DNA of 64,000 nt from Kitasatospora sp. NBC_01250 (GCF_036226465.1 NZ_CP108476.1:2046001-2110000); one strand, 5' to 3'. Numbered from the stretch's first letter, positions 7,574 through 15,457 are shown. Made by a program: numbers and translations. Notes: generated by a model not told the origin, from the letters alone.

Positions 7574-8905
7574 ATGAAGTTGGCCCGTGTGTCGGCGGTC
7601 ATCGCCTCCGTCGCGATAGCGCCGGCCGTCCTCCTCCCGTCGTACGCGAGCGCCGCGGACGCCGGCAGCGGCAAGGCACCGGGCGCCTCGGTGCCCGACG
7701 CGGACCCGGCGCAGGGTGGCCAGGACAAGGCCGCCAAGGACAAGACCGCCGAGGACGACGACAGGGTCGCGGTCATGCGGATCCTGGCCGACAAGAGCAC
7801 GGGCGTGAGCCTCCGGGAGGCCGCACAGAAGGCCATGGACGGGACGCCGCAGGACGTGCGGCGCTTCCTGGAGGTCGGCCAGTACGACGCCCGGTACATC
7901 GACGACCGCGTGCGCGTGGTCCAGATCCTCGCGGTCGGCGGCCCCAGCGTGCAGGAGGCGGCCAAGAAGGCGCTGCTCGGCGGTCGCGAGACCGTCAAGC
8001 AGTTCCTGGAGGTCGGCCAGTACGACGCCCGGTACATCGACGACCGCGTGCGCGTGGTTCAGATCCTCGCGGTCGGCGGCCCCGTGGTGAAGGACGCGGC
8101 CAAGGAAGCGCTGCGCGGCGGGCCCGAGGCAGTGAAGCGGTTCCTGGAGGTGGGTCAGTTCGAGGCCCGTCGCGAGGACGACCGGGTGCACGTCGCACAG
8201 ATCATCAGCGTCGGCGGCCCCAGCGTGCAGAAGGCGGGGCGGGCGGCGCTCGACGGCGGGCCCGAGGCAGTGAAGCAGTTCCTCGAGGTCGGCCAGTTCA
8301 AGGCCCGCCTGATCGACGACCAGGTCCGCGTGAGCCAGATCTACAGCGCCGGCGGGCCCAACGTGAAGGCGGCTGCCAGGGCCGCGATCGACGGCAGCGC
8401 CGAGGACATCAAGCAGTTCCTGGAGGTGGGTCAGTTCGAGGCCCGCGCGAAGGACGTGGCCGAGCAGGATGCCGCGGCCAAGGACGCTGCTGCCAAGGAC
8501 GCGGCGGCGAAGGAGGCCGCAGCGAAGGACGCGGCCGCCAAGGACGCTGCTGCCAAGGACGCGGCCAAGAACACGCCGTCCCCGAGCACGGGCGGCGGCC
8601 CGGTCGTTCGGCCGACGCCGGCCGACCCGAGCACGATGCCGCCTGCCGGGAACACCGGCGTCAAGCCGGTGGCGGCGACGAGCCCGCAGGCCGTCCAGTC
8701 GGTGGGCGCCACGCCGACGGCCGCCGCCGGCACGTCCGGGAACGGCTACGACGCCCCGGTCACGGTCGCCGGTCACGCGCGGCTCGCCTACACCGGTGGC
8801 GGCGCCGAACTCCCCTGGCTGGTCGGCGGTGCCGTCGTCACCCTGGGCGCCGGTGCGGCCCTGACCCGCGCCGGACGCCGCCGCTCCTCCTCCGCCGAGA
8901 GCTGA
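7574..8905 (+). CDS. Cell-wall-anchored ALF-repeat protein with LAYTG sorting signal
   Basis: 443 residues. A signal peptide (MKLARVSAVIASVAIAPAVL... ASAAD) is followed by five ~46-residue ALF repeats (about residues 60-291), each with DDRV..VQI....GP.V..AA..AL.GG...V..FLEVGQ. Then come a helical KDAAA linker (~295-330), a Pro/Thr-rich stalk, LAYTG at 404-408, a hydrophobic helix and an RRR tail. LAxTG plus helix plus Arg is the class E sortase signal, so the protein should be fixed to peptidoglycan. Repeats 2 and 3 are nearly identical in DNA over ~75 bases, a sign of recent duplication or conversion. No sortase gene is nearby. The role of ALF repeats is unknown. Confidence 0.85.
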   Translation: MKLARVSAVIASVAIAPAVLLPSYASAADAGSGKAPGASVPDADPAQGGQDKAAKDKTAEDDDRVAVMRILADKSTGVSLREAAQKAMDGTPQDVRRFLEVGQYDARYIDDRVRVVQILAVGGPSVQEAAKKALLGGRETVKQFLEVGQYDARYIDDRVRVVQILAVGGPVVKDAAKEALRGGPEAVKRFLEVGQFEARREDDRVHVAQIISVGGPSVQKAGRAALDGGPEAVKQFLEVGQFKARLIDDQVRVSQIYSAGGPNVKAAARAAIDGSAEDIKQFLEVGQFEARAKDVAEQDAAAKDAAAKDAAAKEAAAKDAAAKDAAAKDAAKNTPSPSTGGGPVVRPTPADPSTMPPAGNTGVKPVAATSPQAVQSVGATPTAAAGTSGNGYDAPVTVAGHARLAYTGGGAELPWLVGGAVVTLGAGAALTRAGRRRSSSAES

Positions 8906-8924
8906 GCGCGGTCAGGTCGAGCAG

Positions 8925-8961
8925 CCTGCGCCGCCACCGCGTCCGCGCGGGGCGGCGCAGG
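8925..8961. terminator. Hairpin after the ALF-repeat gene
   Basis: CCTGCGCCGCC (8925-8935) pairs perfectly with GGCGGCGCAGG (8951-8961), with a 15-base loop, 19 bases after the stop codon. No T-tract follows. Confidence 0.65.
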
Positions 8962-9020
8962 CCCGCCCCTTCGCCCGCCGCCGCTCGCGCCCGGCTTCTG
9001 GGGCCCAGCTGCGGCGCCGA

Positions 9021-9056
9021 CTTGAATCTCCAGTGAGTGGAGGCCGCAGCGTGGGG
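9021..9056 (+). promoter_or_regulatory. MerR-type operator/promoter
   Basis: CTTGAATCTCCAGTGAGTGG followed by AGGCCGCAGCGTGGGG. CTCCA-GTGAG-TGGAG is a palindrome of the kind placed in the long spacer of MerR-regulated promoters. It sits immediately ahead of a broken MerR gene and is the expected autoregulatory site. The operator looks intact although the gene is not. Confidence 0.6.
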
Positions 9057-9059
9057 GCC

Positions 9060-9677
9060 ATGGACGCGACGACCTCTACTCGATCGGGGAGCTGTCCCGG
9101 CGGACCGGCCTGTCCGTGCGGACCATCCGGTTCTCTCCGATTCGGGGGTGGTCGCGCCGACCACCCGAAGTCCCGCCGGGCACCGGCGCTACGACCTCGA
9201 CGCACTGCTTCGCCTGGAACTCCTGCCACTGCCCATCTCCCCGACGACCCGTCCAGCGAGCAGGTCGCCGCCTGGGTGGAGCTCGCCGAACTGGTCGGCG
9301 ACGACGGGTTCCGGGGCCGGATGCGCCGAGCGGCCCTGCGCCAGGCTGCCGGTCAGCCGCCCGCCATCGAGAGCGAGGTCGGCGAGGAGCTGACTGCCTT
9401 CGCCCGTCAGCAGGTGGCCGACGCCGTGGAGTCCGGCATCGACCCGCTCAGCGACCGGGCCGCACCCGTCGTCGACGACCTTGTCCGGGGCTTCGGCACG
9501 GTGCTCGCCCGGATGCCCGACAAGGAGTTCCGGGACCGGCTGGCCACGCGGTTCGAGGAGGCGCACGATCCCGCGGTGGACCGGTACTGGCGGCTGGTCT
9601 GGATCGTCAACAGCTGGCAGGCGGTGCCGGGCCTGATCCCGGTGTACTCCTGGCTCGTCCAGGCCCTGCGGGTATGA
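9060..9677 (+). pseudogene. Degraded MerR-family transcriptional regulator
   Basis: The parts of a MerR regulator lie in order but in three different frames. LYSIGELSRRTGLSVRTIRF (from 9074) is the winged-helix start. SDSGVVAPTTRSPAGHRRYD continues in another frame, after loss of about two bases between F and YSDSG. The C-terminal ligand/effector part (AAWVELAELVGDDGFRGRM ... YSWLVQALRV, to 9677) is in the frame of 9033. The middle of the protein (roughly 60-80 residues expected between the HTH and AAWVELAEL) is missing. The likely original start, ATG 9060, is out of frame with the HTH by one base. A functional regulator cannot be made. Confidence 0.8.
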
Positions 9678-9699
9678 CGGGGACGGTTCCTGCGGTTCC

Positions 9700-9810
9700 G
9701 TCGCCTACGACGACACCGTCGTGCGCACCGCTGACGGCTGGAGGATGAGCCGTCGCAAGGTGTCGCCACGCCGAACTCCCTCGGGCGGGATGGCGAAGCC
9801 CGGCGAGTGA
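9700..9810 (+). pseudogene. C-terminal fragment of an NTF2-like/SnoaL-like protein
   Basis: The frame from 9700 reads VAYDDTVVRTADGWRMSRRK VSPRR and stops at 9808. The pattern (Y.DT.VRT.DGWR...R.V) is the typical last strand of NTF2-like proteins in actinobacteria. No start or N-terminal domain precedes it; it begins just after the MerR remnant. Read as the tail of a deleted gene. Confidence 0.5.
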
Positions 9811-9826
9811 TCCGCCGTCCGCGGTT

Positions 9827-9838
9827 TGTTGATCAACA
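9827..9838. promoter_or_regulatory. Perfect 12-bp palindrome upstream of the SapA-like gene
   Basis: TGTTGATCAACA is a perfect palindrome ~75 bases ahead of the SapA-like start, in a locally A/T-richer stretch. It is a candidate operator; the regulator is unknown. Confidence 0.35.
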
Positions 9839-9913
9839 CGTCCCGGCATCACTAAGATCACCGACGCCCTCGCCTGATGTCGCGTCAGGCCCTCTTCATC
9901 GCAAGGACCCGCC

Positions 9914-10342
9914 ATGCGCGCACGCAGGTTCATATCCGGTCTCTCCGTCCTCGGCCTCACGATGCTGGGCGGTGTCATCGCGGCCCCGAGCGCCTCCGCC
10001 GACAGCTACGGCTGCGCGGGCAACCTCGTCTGGTCCCACGAGGTGACCGACATGAGCGGCCACGCGGCGGGCTGGGTCTACGACTACTGGGACGGCAGCA
10101 ACAACTGCTCGGTCTTCGTGAAGTCGGAGTACGCGGGGGTCAAGACGCTCACCGAGATCTCGATCACCACGCAGGGCGGAGTCCACGGCGGGTTCGACGA
10201 GGGGAACTACACCACCTACGCCGGCCCGGTGCGCATCAACGGGACCGGCACCTGCGTCGACGAGCTGGTCATCGAGTTCGACCAGAACAACAATCAGATC
10301 GTCAACTGGTGGTCCGGCTACCACTCCGGGCCGACCTGCTAG
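9914..10342 (+). CDS. Secreted protein related to spore-associated protein A (SapA)
   Basis: 142 residues with a Sec signal peptide (MRARRFISGLSVLGLTMLGG ... SASA). The mature protein has four Cys (GCAG, NNCSV, GTCVDE, GPTC). The segment YTTYAGPVRINGTGTCVDEL matches the SapA pattern YTTYAGPV....GKCVDW remembered from Streptomyces, so I place it in that family. SapA is a small exported protein found on spores; its function is not established. It is the only intact gene between 9.0 and 10.8 kb, a stretch of gene remnants. Confidence 0.75.
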   Translation: MRARRFISGLSVLGLTMLGGVIAAPSASADSYGCAGNLVWSHEVTDMSGHAAGWVYDYWDGSNNCSVFVKSEYAGVKTLTEISITTQGGVHGGFDEGNYTTYAGPVRINGTGTCVDELVIEFDQNNNQIVNWWSGYHSGPTC

Positions 10343-10526
10343 GGGTCTGCTGCGAAGGAGCTGGTCGGCCGTCTCCGGGCTGGTGCCCCCGATTCGGTTG
10401 CTCGGGAGGCTGGACAGGATCTCTGCGACTGTCAGCCGGAGCGCGCCACGCCGCCCTGACCGCCCGAGCGGCCGTGATCACCCTGGCGGTGCGCTCGGTG
10501 AGTTCTGCCGCCAGATCCAGCAGTAG

Positions 10527-10736
10527 CCGGGCGATGACCGCCACCGCCTGGCCTGCGTGGAGGGGGCAGTGCCGGAGCTGGACACCGTCCAAGCCGACTC
10601 GTCTCTCGGCTCCCACCTCTTCGACTCCCCGGCCCACCTGGCAAGCTGTCGAGCGATCCTGGAGCGAATCGAGTCGGTTGCTCTGCCGGAGCACGACTCA
10701 CAAGGCTTCATTCACTCCATCATGAAAGACAGTTGA
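10527..10736 (+). pseudogene. 3' remnant of an XRE/DUF5753 (Scr1-type) regulator
   Basis: After an in-frame TAG at 10524, the frame reads DDRHRLACVEGAVPELDTVQ, then ADSSLGSHLFDSPAHLASC, then RAILERIESVALPEHDSQGF IHSIMKDS and a stop at 10734. This matches the end of DUF5753 antitoxin-like regulators (LDTVYLD... F.D.PA.LA.YRAI.DR......P..SR..I..I). The HTH half is absent. In streptomycetes this gene is normally followed by a DUF397 gene, and a scrap of one follows here at 10745. Confidence 0.6.
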
Positions 10737-10744
10737 GGATGGGC

Positions 10745-10798
10745 ATGAGCCAATTCGCAGGGCAGCGGTCCAGCTACGCCGCCGACCGCACCTCCTGA
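10745..10798 (+). pseudogene. Truncated DUF397-like remnant
   Basis: A 17-codon frame reads MSQFAGQRSSYAADRTS and stops. DUF397 proteins begin with a W.KSSYS segment and normally follow DUF5753 regulators by a few bases. The position (8 bases after the DUF5753 remnant) and the Q-R-S-S-Y motif support this; the length makes it tentative. The stop nearly touches the start of the next gene (10800). Confidence 0.4.
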
Positions 10799-10799
10799 C

Positions 10800-11435
10800 A
10801 TGGAGCCCCTCTACCTCCAGCAGTCGCCCGGGCCCCGGCACGGTGCCGCGCTGAGCGCCGTCCTCCTGCTCGGCATCGCTCCTGCCGCGGTCCTGGTGGC
10901 GGGCCCCGACAGCGTGCTCGTCGCGGTGATCGGCGGCGTCTGCACGCTCGCCGCCGGGGTCACCCTGGCGCTGCGCATGGAACAGGCGCACCTGTTCGCG
11001 GACGAGGAGGCCATCCTGCTCCGCAACACCCTCCGCACCCGGCGAATAGCACTCGCCGACGTGGTGGGCGTCGAGCTCGGCACGCTCTACTGGTGCGGCC
11101 CACGGGGCAGGCTGCGCGCCTCCCGGGTGACCGCGCTGAACCACCCCATCCGGCGGTTCCCCACCATGGGCCTGGAGTACCGGCTCACCAACCACCAGCA
11201 GGACCAGGCCCGCACGTGGTTCGAGCAGGCCGTCGGCGCCCGGATCAAGCGGCGGGCCCGCCAGGTCACCACCTTGGACGACGCCGCGCTCGCCCGCGAG
11301 ACCCGGGTGGCCGCCGCGGGCGAGCGCTGGGAGGCCCGGCACCACGCCCGGCGCCAGGCGCGACCCAAGGCCCGGCGCCCCCAGTGGGCCGTGCTGCGCG
11401 CCGCCGCGGAACGGGAGGTGGCCGCACGAGGCTGA
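10800..11435 (+). CDS. Two-helix membrane protein with PH-like cytoplasmic part
   Basis: 211 residues, family not recognised. After MEPLYLQQSPGPRHG there are two hydrophobic helices (~residues 16-34 and 38-58). A domain with LFADEEAILLRNTLRTRRIA LADVVGVEL and RFPTMGLEYRLTN looks like bacterial PH-type folds attached to membrane hairpins. The C-terminal ~60 residues are very Arg/Ala-rich and probably disordered or nucleic-acid or lipid binding. It starts two bases after the DUF397 remnant, so it has lost or borrowed its promoter. Confidence 0.6.
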   Translation: MEPLYLQQSPGPRHGAALSAVLLLGIAPAAVLVAGPDSVLVAVIGGVCTLAAGVTLALRMEQAHLFADEEAILLRNTLRTRRIALADVVGVELGTLYWCGPRGRLRASRVTALNHPIRRFPTMGLEYRLTNHQQDQARTWFEQAVGARIKRRARQVTTLDDAALARETRVAAAGERWEARHHARRQARPKARRPQWAVLRAAAEREVAARG

Positions 11436-11490
11436 CACTGCCGACCACTGGGTCTGGCGCACAACCGATCACTCACGCCACAGTTGCGTC

Positions 11491-13023
11491 ATGCAGACCG
11501 CACTGTCCGTCATGGACTTCCTCGACCGGGCCGCGCTGGTGTACGGCGACCGGGTCGGCATCGTCGACGAGCCCGACCAGCCCGCCGCGTCCTGGGGCGA
11601 GGTGACCTACCGCCGGATGGCCGAGCTGGCCCGGGCGCAGGCGGCCGGCCTGGACCGGCTGGGGATCGGGCCGGGCGAGCGGGTGGCGATCGTCTCGCAG
11701 AACTCGGCCCGGCTGCTCACCTCCTTCTTCGGGGTGAGCGGCTACGGCCGGATCCTGGTGCCGGTCAACTTCCGGCTGAAGGCGGAGGAGGTCGACTACA
11801 TCGTCCAGCAGAGCGGTGCGAGCCTGCTGCTGGTGGACCCGGAGCTGGAGGGGGCGCTGGCCGGGGTGAAGTGTGCCCACCGCCGGGTGATCGGTGCCGC
11901 CACCGATGCCGAGCTGTACGCCTTCGACCAGGAGCCGGTGCGCCACGCCGTCGACGAGAACGACACCGCGACGATCAACTTCACCAGCGGAACCACCGCA
12001 CGGCCCAAGGGCGTGCGGCTCACCCACCGGAACAACTGGCTGAACGCCACGCTGATGGCCCTGCACTTCGGCGTGTCAGATCGTGACGTGTACCTCCATA
12101 CCCTGCCCATGTTCCACGCGAACGGCTGGGGCATGCCCTACGGCGTCACCGGCCTCGGCGGCCGGCACATCGTGCTGCGCAAGGTGGACGGCGCCGAGAT
12201 CCTGCGCCGGGTGGCACGGCACGGCGTGACCCTCCTGAGTGGGGCGCCCGCCGTGGTGGCCGCGGTGCTGGATGCCGCGGCAGCGTGGGACGGGCCGGTG
12301 CCGGGCCGGGACCGGGTGCGGATGGTCGTGGCCGGTGCTCCCCCGCCGACCTCGGTGGTGCAGCGCGTGGAGAGCGAGCTGGGCTGGGAGTTCATGCAGA
12401 TCTACGGCCTGACCGAGACCTCCCCGCTCATCACGGTGAACCGCTCGCGCGCCGAGTGGGACGAGCTGCCGCCCGGCGAACGGGCCGAGAAGCTGGTCCG
12501 GGCCGGTGCGCCGGCGCTCGGCACCCGGGTGCGGGTGGACGAGGAGGGCGAGGTGCTGGTGCGTTCCAGCCCCGTGCTCGACTCCTACTGGGAGCGCCCG
12601 GACGAGACCGCCGCCGCGCTGCGGGACGACTGGTTCCACACCGGCGACGGCGGCACCCTGCGGGACGGCTACCTGACCATCTCCGACCGGAAGAAGGACG
12701 TGATCATCACCGGTGGCGAGAACGTCAGCTCGATCGAGGTGGAGGACGTGCTCTACGACCACCCCGCGGTGGCCGAGGTGGCGGTGATCGGGATACCGGA
12801 CGAGAAGTGGGGCGAGACGATCCTGGCGCTGGTCGTCCTGAAGCCGGGCCGGACCGCCGACCAGGCCACCCTGATCGCGCACTGCAAGGCCCGGGCGGCC
12901 GGCTACAAGGCGCCGACCCGGGTGGAGTTCCGCGACACCCTGCCGCGGACCAGCACCGGAAAGCTGCAGAAGTTCGTGCTGCGCGAGCCGTACTGGGCCG
13001 GGCGCGAGCATGCGGTCAACTGA
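11491..13023 (+). CDS. AMP-forming acyl-CoA ligase (fatty-acid type)
   Basis: 510 residues of the ANL superfamily; activates a carboxylic acid with ATP and transfers it to CoA. The P-loop is INFTSGTTARPKGVRLTH. The adenylate-binding motif is IYGLTETSPLI, WFHTGDGG gives the conserved Asp, RKKDVIITGGENVSS is the hinge region, and PRTSTGKLQKF holds the catalytic Lys. Substrate probably a medium- or long-chain acid, judged by overall type only. 36 bases separate it from the next gene on the strand, suggesting an operon with the TIGR03084 protein. Confidence 0.9.
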   Translation: MQTALSVMDFLDRAALVYGDRVGIVDEPDQPAASWGEVTYRRMAELARAQAAGLDRLGIGPGERVAIVSQNSARLLTSFFGVSGYGRILVPVNFRLKAEEVDYIVQQSGASLLLVDPELEGALAGVKCAHRRVIGAATDAELYAFDQEPVRHAVDENDTATINFTSGTTARPKGVRLTHRNNWLNATLMALHFGVSDRDVYLHTLPMFHANGWGMPYGVTGLGGRHIVLRKVDGAEILRRVARHGVTLLSGAPAVVAAVLDAAAAWDGPVPGRDRVRMVVAGAPPPTSVVQRVESELGWEFMQIYGLTETSPLITVNRSRAEWDELPPGERAEKLVRAGAPALGTRVRVDEEGEVLVRSSPVLDSYWERPDETAAALRDDWFHTGDGGTLRDGYLTISDRKKDVIITGGENVSSIEVEDVLYDHPAVAEVAVIGIPDEKWGETILALVVLKPGRTADQATLIAHCKARAAGYKAPTRVEFRDTLPRTSTGKLQKFVLREPYWAGREHAVN

Positions 13024-13059
13024 CACCCCGGTACGGATCGAGAGAGAGGGAGAGAGCAG

Positions 13060-13860
13060 ATGACGGACGTCGCCGCACTGTTGGCGGACCTACGGGACGA
13101 GGGCGCGGAGCTGGACGCGCTCGTCGCCCGGCTGCCCGCCGACCGGTGGTCCACCCCGACGCCCGCGCCGGGCTGGACGGTGGCCCATCAGATCGCCCAC
13201 CTGGCCTGGACCGACGACTGGAGCCTGCGCTCGGTGCGCGACCCGGCCACCTTCCACCCGGCGGCCACCGAACTCCTCTCCGGGGCCTCGGAGTTCGAGG
13301 GCATCGTCGACGACGCCGCGGCCGCCGGTGCCGCGCTGCCGCCGGCCGAGCTGCTGGACCGCTGGCGGCAGGGTCGCGGCGAGGTGCTGGCGGCGCTGGC
13401 CGGGGTGCCCCCGGAGACCCGCCTGCCCTGGTTCGGCCCGCCGATGAAGGCCCCCTCGATGGCCACCGCGCGGATCATGGAGACCTGGGCGCACGGTGAC
13501 GACGTGGCCCAGGCGCTGGGTGCCGAGCGCAAGCCCACCGCCCGGCTGCGGCACATCGCGCACCTGGGCGTCCGCACGCTGGGCTTCGCCTTCTCCGCGC
13601 ACGGGCTGGCGGTGCCGACCGAGCCGGTGCGGGTGGAGCTGACCGGACCGGGCGGCGAGGAGTGGTCCTGGGGCCCGGCCGAGGCGGCGGACCGGATCGC
13701 CGGCCCGGCGCTGGACTTCTGCCTGCTGGTGACCCAGCGGCGCCACCCGGACGATCTGGCGCTGCGGGTCTCCGGACCGGTGGCGACCGCGTGGGTCCCG
13801 ATCGCGCAGGTCTTCGCCGGACCGCCCGGCGCGGGCCGGGAGTCGCACAAACGGAGCTGA
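13060..13860 (+). CDS. TIGR03084-type DinB-like/maleylpyruvate isomerase-fold protein
   Basis: 266 residues. The N-terminal four-helix region carries TPTPAPGWTVAHQIAHLAWTDD, the TIGR03084 signature, with the conserved His residues of the DinB/MDMPI metal-binding fold; METWAHGDDVAQALG and HIAHLGVRTLGFAF follow. The C-terminal half resembles an SCP2-like ligand-binding fold. The family may use mycothiol, but no partner here proves that. It lies 36 bases after the acyl-CoA ligase, with ribosome site GAGAGGGAGAGAG. Confidence 0.8.
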   Translation: MTDVAALLADLRDEGAELDALVARLPADRWSTPTPAPGWTVAHQIAHLAWTDDWSLRSVRDPATFHPAATELLSGASEFEGIVDDAAAAGAALPPAELLDRWRQGRGEVLAALAGVPPETRLPWFGPPMKAPSMATARIMETWAHGDDVAQALGAERKPTARLRHIAHLGVRTLGFAFSAHGLAVPTEPVRVELTGPGGEEWSWGPAEAADRIAGPALDFCLLVTQRRHPDDLALRVSGPVATAWVPIAQVFAGPPGAGRESHKRS

Positions 13861-13891
13861 CACTCCGTCATATCGACGTCAGGGCAAACAC

Positions 13892-13947
13892 CTTGTGGAG
13901 AAGCCGTGCCATGGCCGCCGACCGGCGCGCCGGTCGGCCTCCACAAG
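13892..13947. terminator. Nested inverted repeats between the TIGR03084 gene and nos
   Basis: An outer 9-bp pair, CTTGTGGAG (13892-13900) and CTCCACAAG (13939-13947), encloses a perfect 20-bp palindrome CCGACCGGCGCGCCGGTCGG (13918-13937). It begins 31 bases after a stop codon and ends ~118 bases before the nos start. It may terminate the upstream operon; the perfect inner palindrome could also be an operator. Confidence 0.5.
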
Positions 13948-14065
13948 ATCCACACGAGGAGGAGGAAGCCTAGCGTGTCCCGGGAGGAATCTGTGCGGGA
14001 TTCGGTCACAACCGACCGCCGAGCTGCCCCTTCCGCTATCCATAAGGGCGGAAAGGACGCCATCT

Positions 14066-15346
14066 GTGATCTTCAGCCGGATACGCACCCGTAAGCCCGA
14101 CACCGACCCGGTGGCCGCTTTCGCGCCGGGCTGCCCCATGGGCCAGGGCGGACCGGCCGCCGGGCAGGCCGTCCCCGGCCGGACCGTCCCGGGACAGACC
14201 GTCCCCGGGCAGACCGTCCCCGGGCAGGCCCGGCGGATGCCGCCGAGCCTGTTCACCCCCGCCTTCACCGACCCCGACCAGGCCGCCGCGTTCGTGCGCC
14301 AGTTCCACGCCGAGCAGCCGGGCGCGGGCAGCCCGGTGCAGCGGGAGCGCGAGGTGCTGGACGAGATCGCCCGCACCGGCACCTACCGGCACACCCCCGA
14401 GGAGCTGGCCTTCGGCGCCAAGGTGGCCTGGCGCAACTCCGCGCGCTGCATCGGCCGGCTCTACTGGCGCAGCCTGGTGGTGCGCGACCTGCGCGAGGTC
14501 TCCTCGGCCGACGAGCTGGCCCAGGAGTGCTTCGAGCACCTGCGGGTGGCCACCAACGGCGGCCGGGTCCGCCCGGTGATCAGCGTCTTCGCGCCGGACC
14601 GCCCCGGGCGTCCGGCGGCCCGGATCGTCAACTCCCAGCTGGTGCGCTACGCCGGCTACCCGGACGGTGACGGCGGCTGGACCGGGGACCCGGCGGGCGG
14701 ACAGCTCGCGGCCAGGGCCGCCGACCTGGGCTGGAAGCCGGGCGAGGGCCGGTTCGACATCCTGCCGCTGCTGGTGCAGGAGCGGGCCGGCGAACGGCCG
14801 CAGTGGTACGAACTGCCGGACGACAGCACCCTGGAGGTGCCGCTGAGCCACCCCGACCACCCGTGGTTCGCCGAGCTCGGCCTGCGCTGGTACGCCGTCC
14901 CCGCCATCAGTGACCAGACCCTGGAGATCGGCGGCATCCGCTACCCCGCCGCGCCCTTCAACGGCTGGTACATGGGTACCGAGATAGGCGCCCGCAACCT
15001 CGCCGACGCCGATCGCTACGACATGCTCGCCGAGATCGCCGAGCGGCTGCGCCTGGACACCTCCAGCGCCCGCACGCTCTGGAAGGACCGGGCGCTGATC
15101 GAGCTCAACCGGGCGGTGCTGCACTCCTACCAGGAGGCGGGGGTGACGATGACGGACCACCACACCGAGTCGGAGCGGTTCCTGACGCACATCGCGCAGG
15201 AGAAGCGGCTGGGGCGCGAGACGCCGACGGACTGGAGCTGGATCGTGCCGCCGGTGTCGGGCGGGCTGACTCCGGTCTACCACCGCTACTACGACGCGGT
15301 GGACCCGGCCACCCGGCCCGCGTTCGTGGCCCGCGAGCCCTGGTGA
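14066..15346 (+). CDS. nos: Bacterial nitric oxide synthase, oxygenase domain
   Basis: 426 residues from GTG 14066 (GGAAAGGA just upstream). Makes nitric oxide and citrulline from arginine using haem and a pterin, with electrons from general cellular reductases because no reductase domain is attached. WRNSARCIGRLYW holds the haem-ligand Cys at residue 128. APFNGWYMGTEIGARNL is the substrate Trp-Glu segment, and TDHHTESERF and DWSWIVPPVSGG are conserved C-terminal motifs. Unlike short bacterial enzymes, it has a ~60-residue N-terminal extension with a 4 x 5-residue VPGQT repeat. Monocistronic, with a strong hairpin downstream. No thaxtomin genes are near. Confidence 0.93.
   Translation: MIFSRIRTRKPDTDPVAAFAPGCPMGQGGPAAGQAVPGRTVPGQTVPGQTVPGQARRMPPSLFTPAFTDPDQAAAFVRQFHAEQPGAGSPVQREREVLDEIARTGTYRHTPEELAFGAKVAWRNSARCIGRLYWRSLVVRDLREVSSADELAQECFEHLRVATNGGRVRPVISVFAPDRPGRPAARIVNSQLVRYAGYPDGDGGWTGDPAGGQLAARAADLGWKPGEGRFDILPLLVQERAGERPQWYELPDDSTLEVPLSHPDHPWFAELGLRWYAVPAISDQTLEIGGIRYPAAPFNGWYMGTEIGARNLADADRYDMLAEIAERLRLDTSSARTLWKDRALIELNRAVLHSYQEAGVTMTDHHTESERFLTHIAQEKRLGRETPTDWSWIVPPVSGGLTPVYHRYYDAVDPATRPAFVAREPW
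14165..14224. repeat. Tandem 15-bp repeat in the nos N-terminal extension
   Basis: Four consecutive 15-base units encode QAVPG, RTVPG, QTVPG, QTVPG (residues 34-53). The last two are identical. They lie before the catalytic domain, in a Gly/Pro-rich linker. Confidence 0.9.
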
Positions 15347-15423
15347 GCCGGGCCTGATCCCTGGTGAGCCGGGCCTGATCCCGGTGGGCCGGGCCTGATC
15401 CCGGTGGGCCGGGCCTGATCCCC
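15342..15423. repeat. Tandem ~20-bp repeat starting at the nos stop codon
   Basis: Units of GGTGRGCCGGGCCTGATCCC start at 15342, 15363, 15383 and 15403 (spacing 21, 20, 20), and a last partial unit at 15424 forms the left arm of the terminator. The nos TGA stop (15344-15346) lies inside the first unit. Confidence 0.9.
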
Positions 15424-15457
15424 GGTGAGCCGACCGGTGAGTGCCGGTCGGCTCACC
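15424..15457. terminator. Strong bidirectional hairpin between nos and the tetR-like gene
   Basis: GGTGAGCCGACCGG (15424-15437), loop TGAGTG, then CCGGTCGGCTCACC (15444-15457): a perfect 14-bp stem. It overlaps the last bases of the convergent TetR gene (stop at 15453) and can serve both genes. Confidence 0.8.

Noticed and set aside
10302-10694. A 130-codon minus-strand frame containing a helical-looking stretch (ARLLLDLAAELTERTARVIT)
   Set aside because: It overlaps the SapA-like gene and is antisense to the better-supported DUF5753 remnant; no family match or ribosome site.
14066-15346. Part of a thaxtomin pathogenicity region
   Set aside because: No txtA-E or related NRPS/P450 genes occur within this window; bacterial NOS alone is not specific.
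15341-15423. CRISPR-like direct repeats
   Set aside because: Units are contiguous with no spacers; it is a simple tandem repeat.
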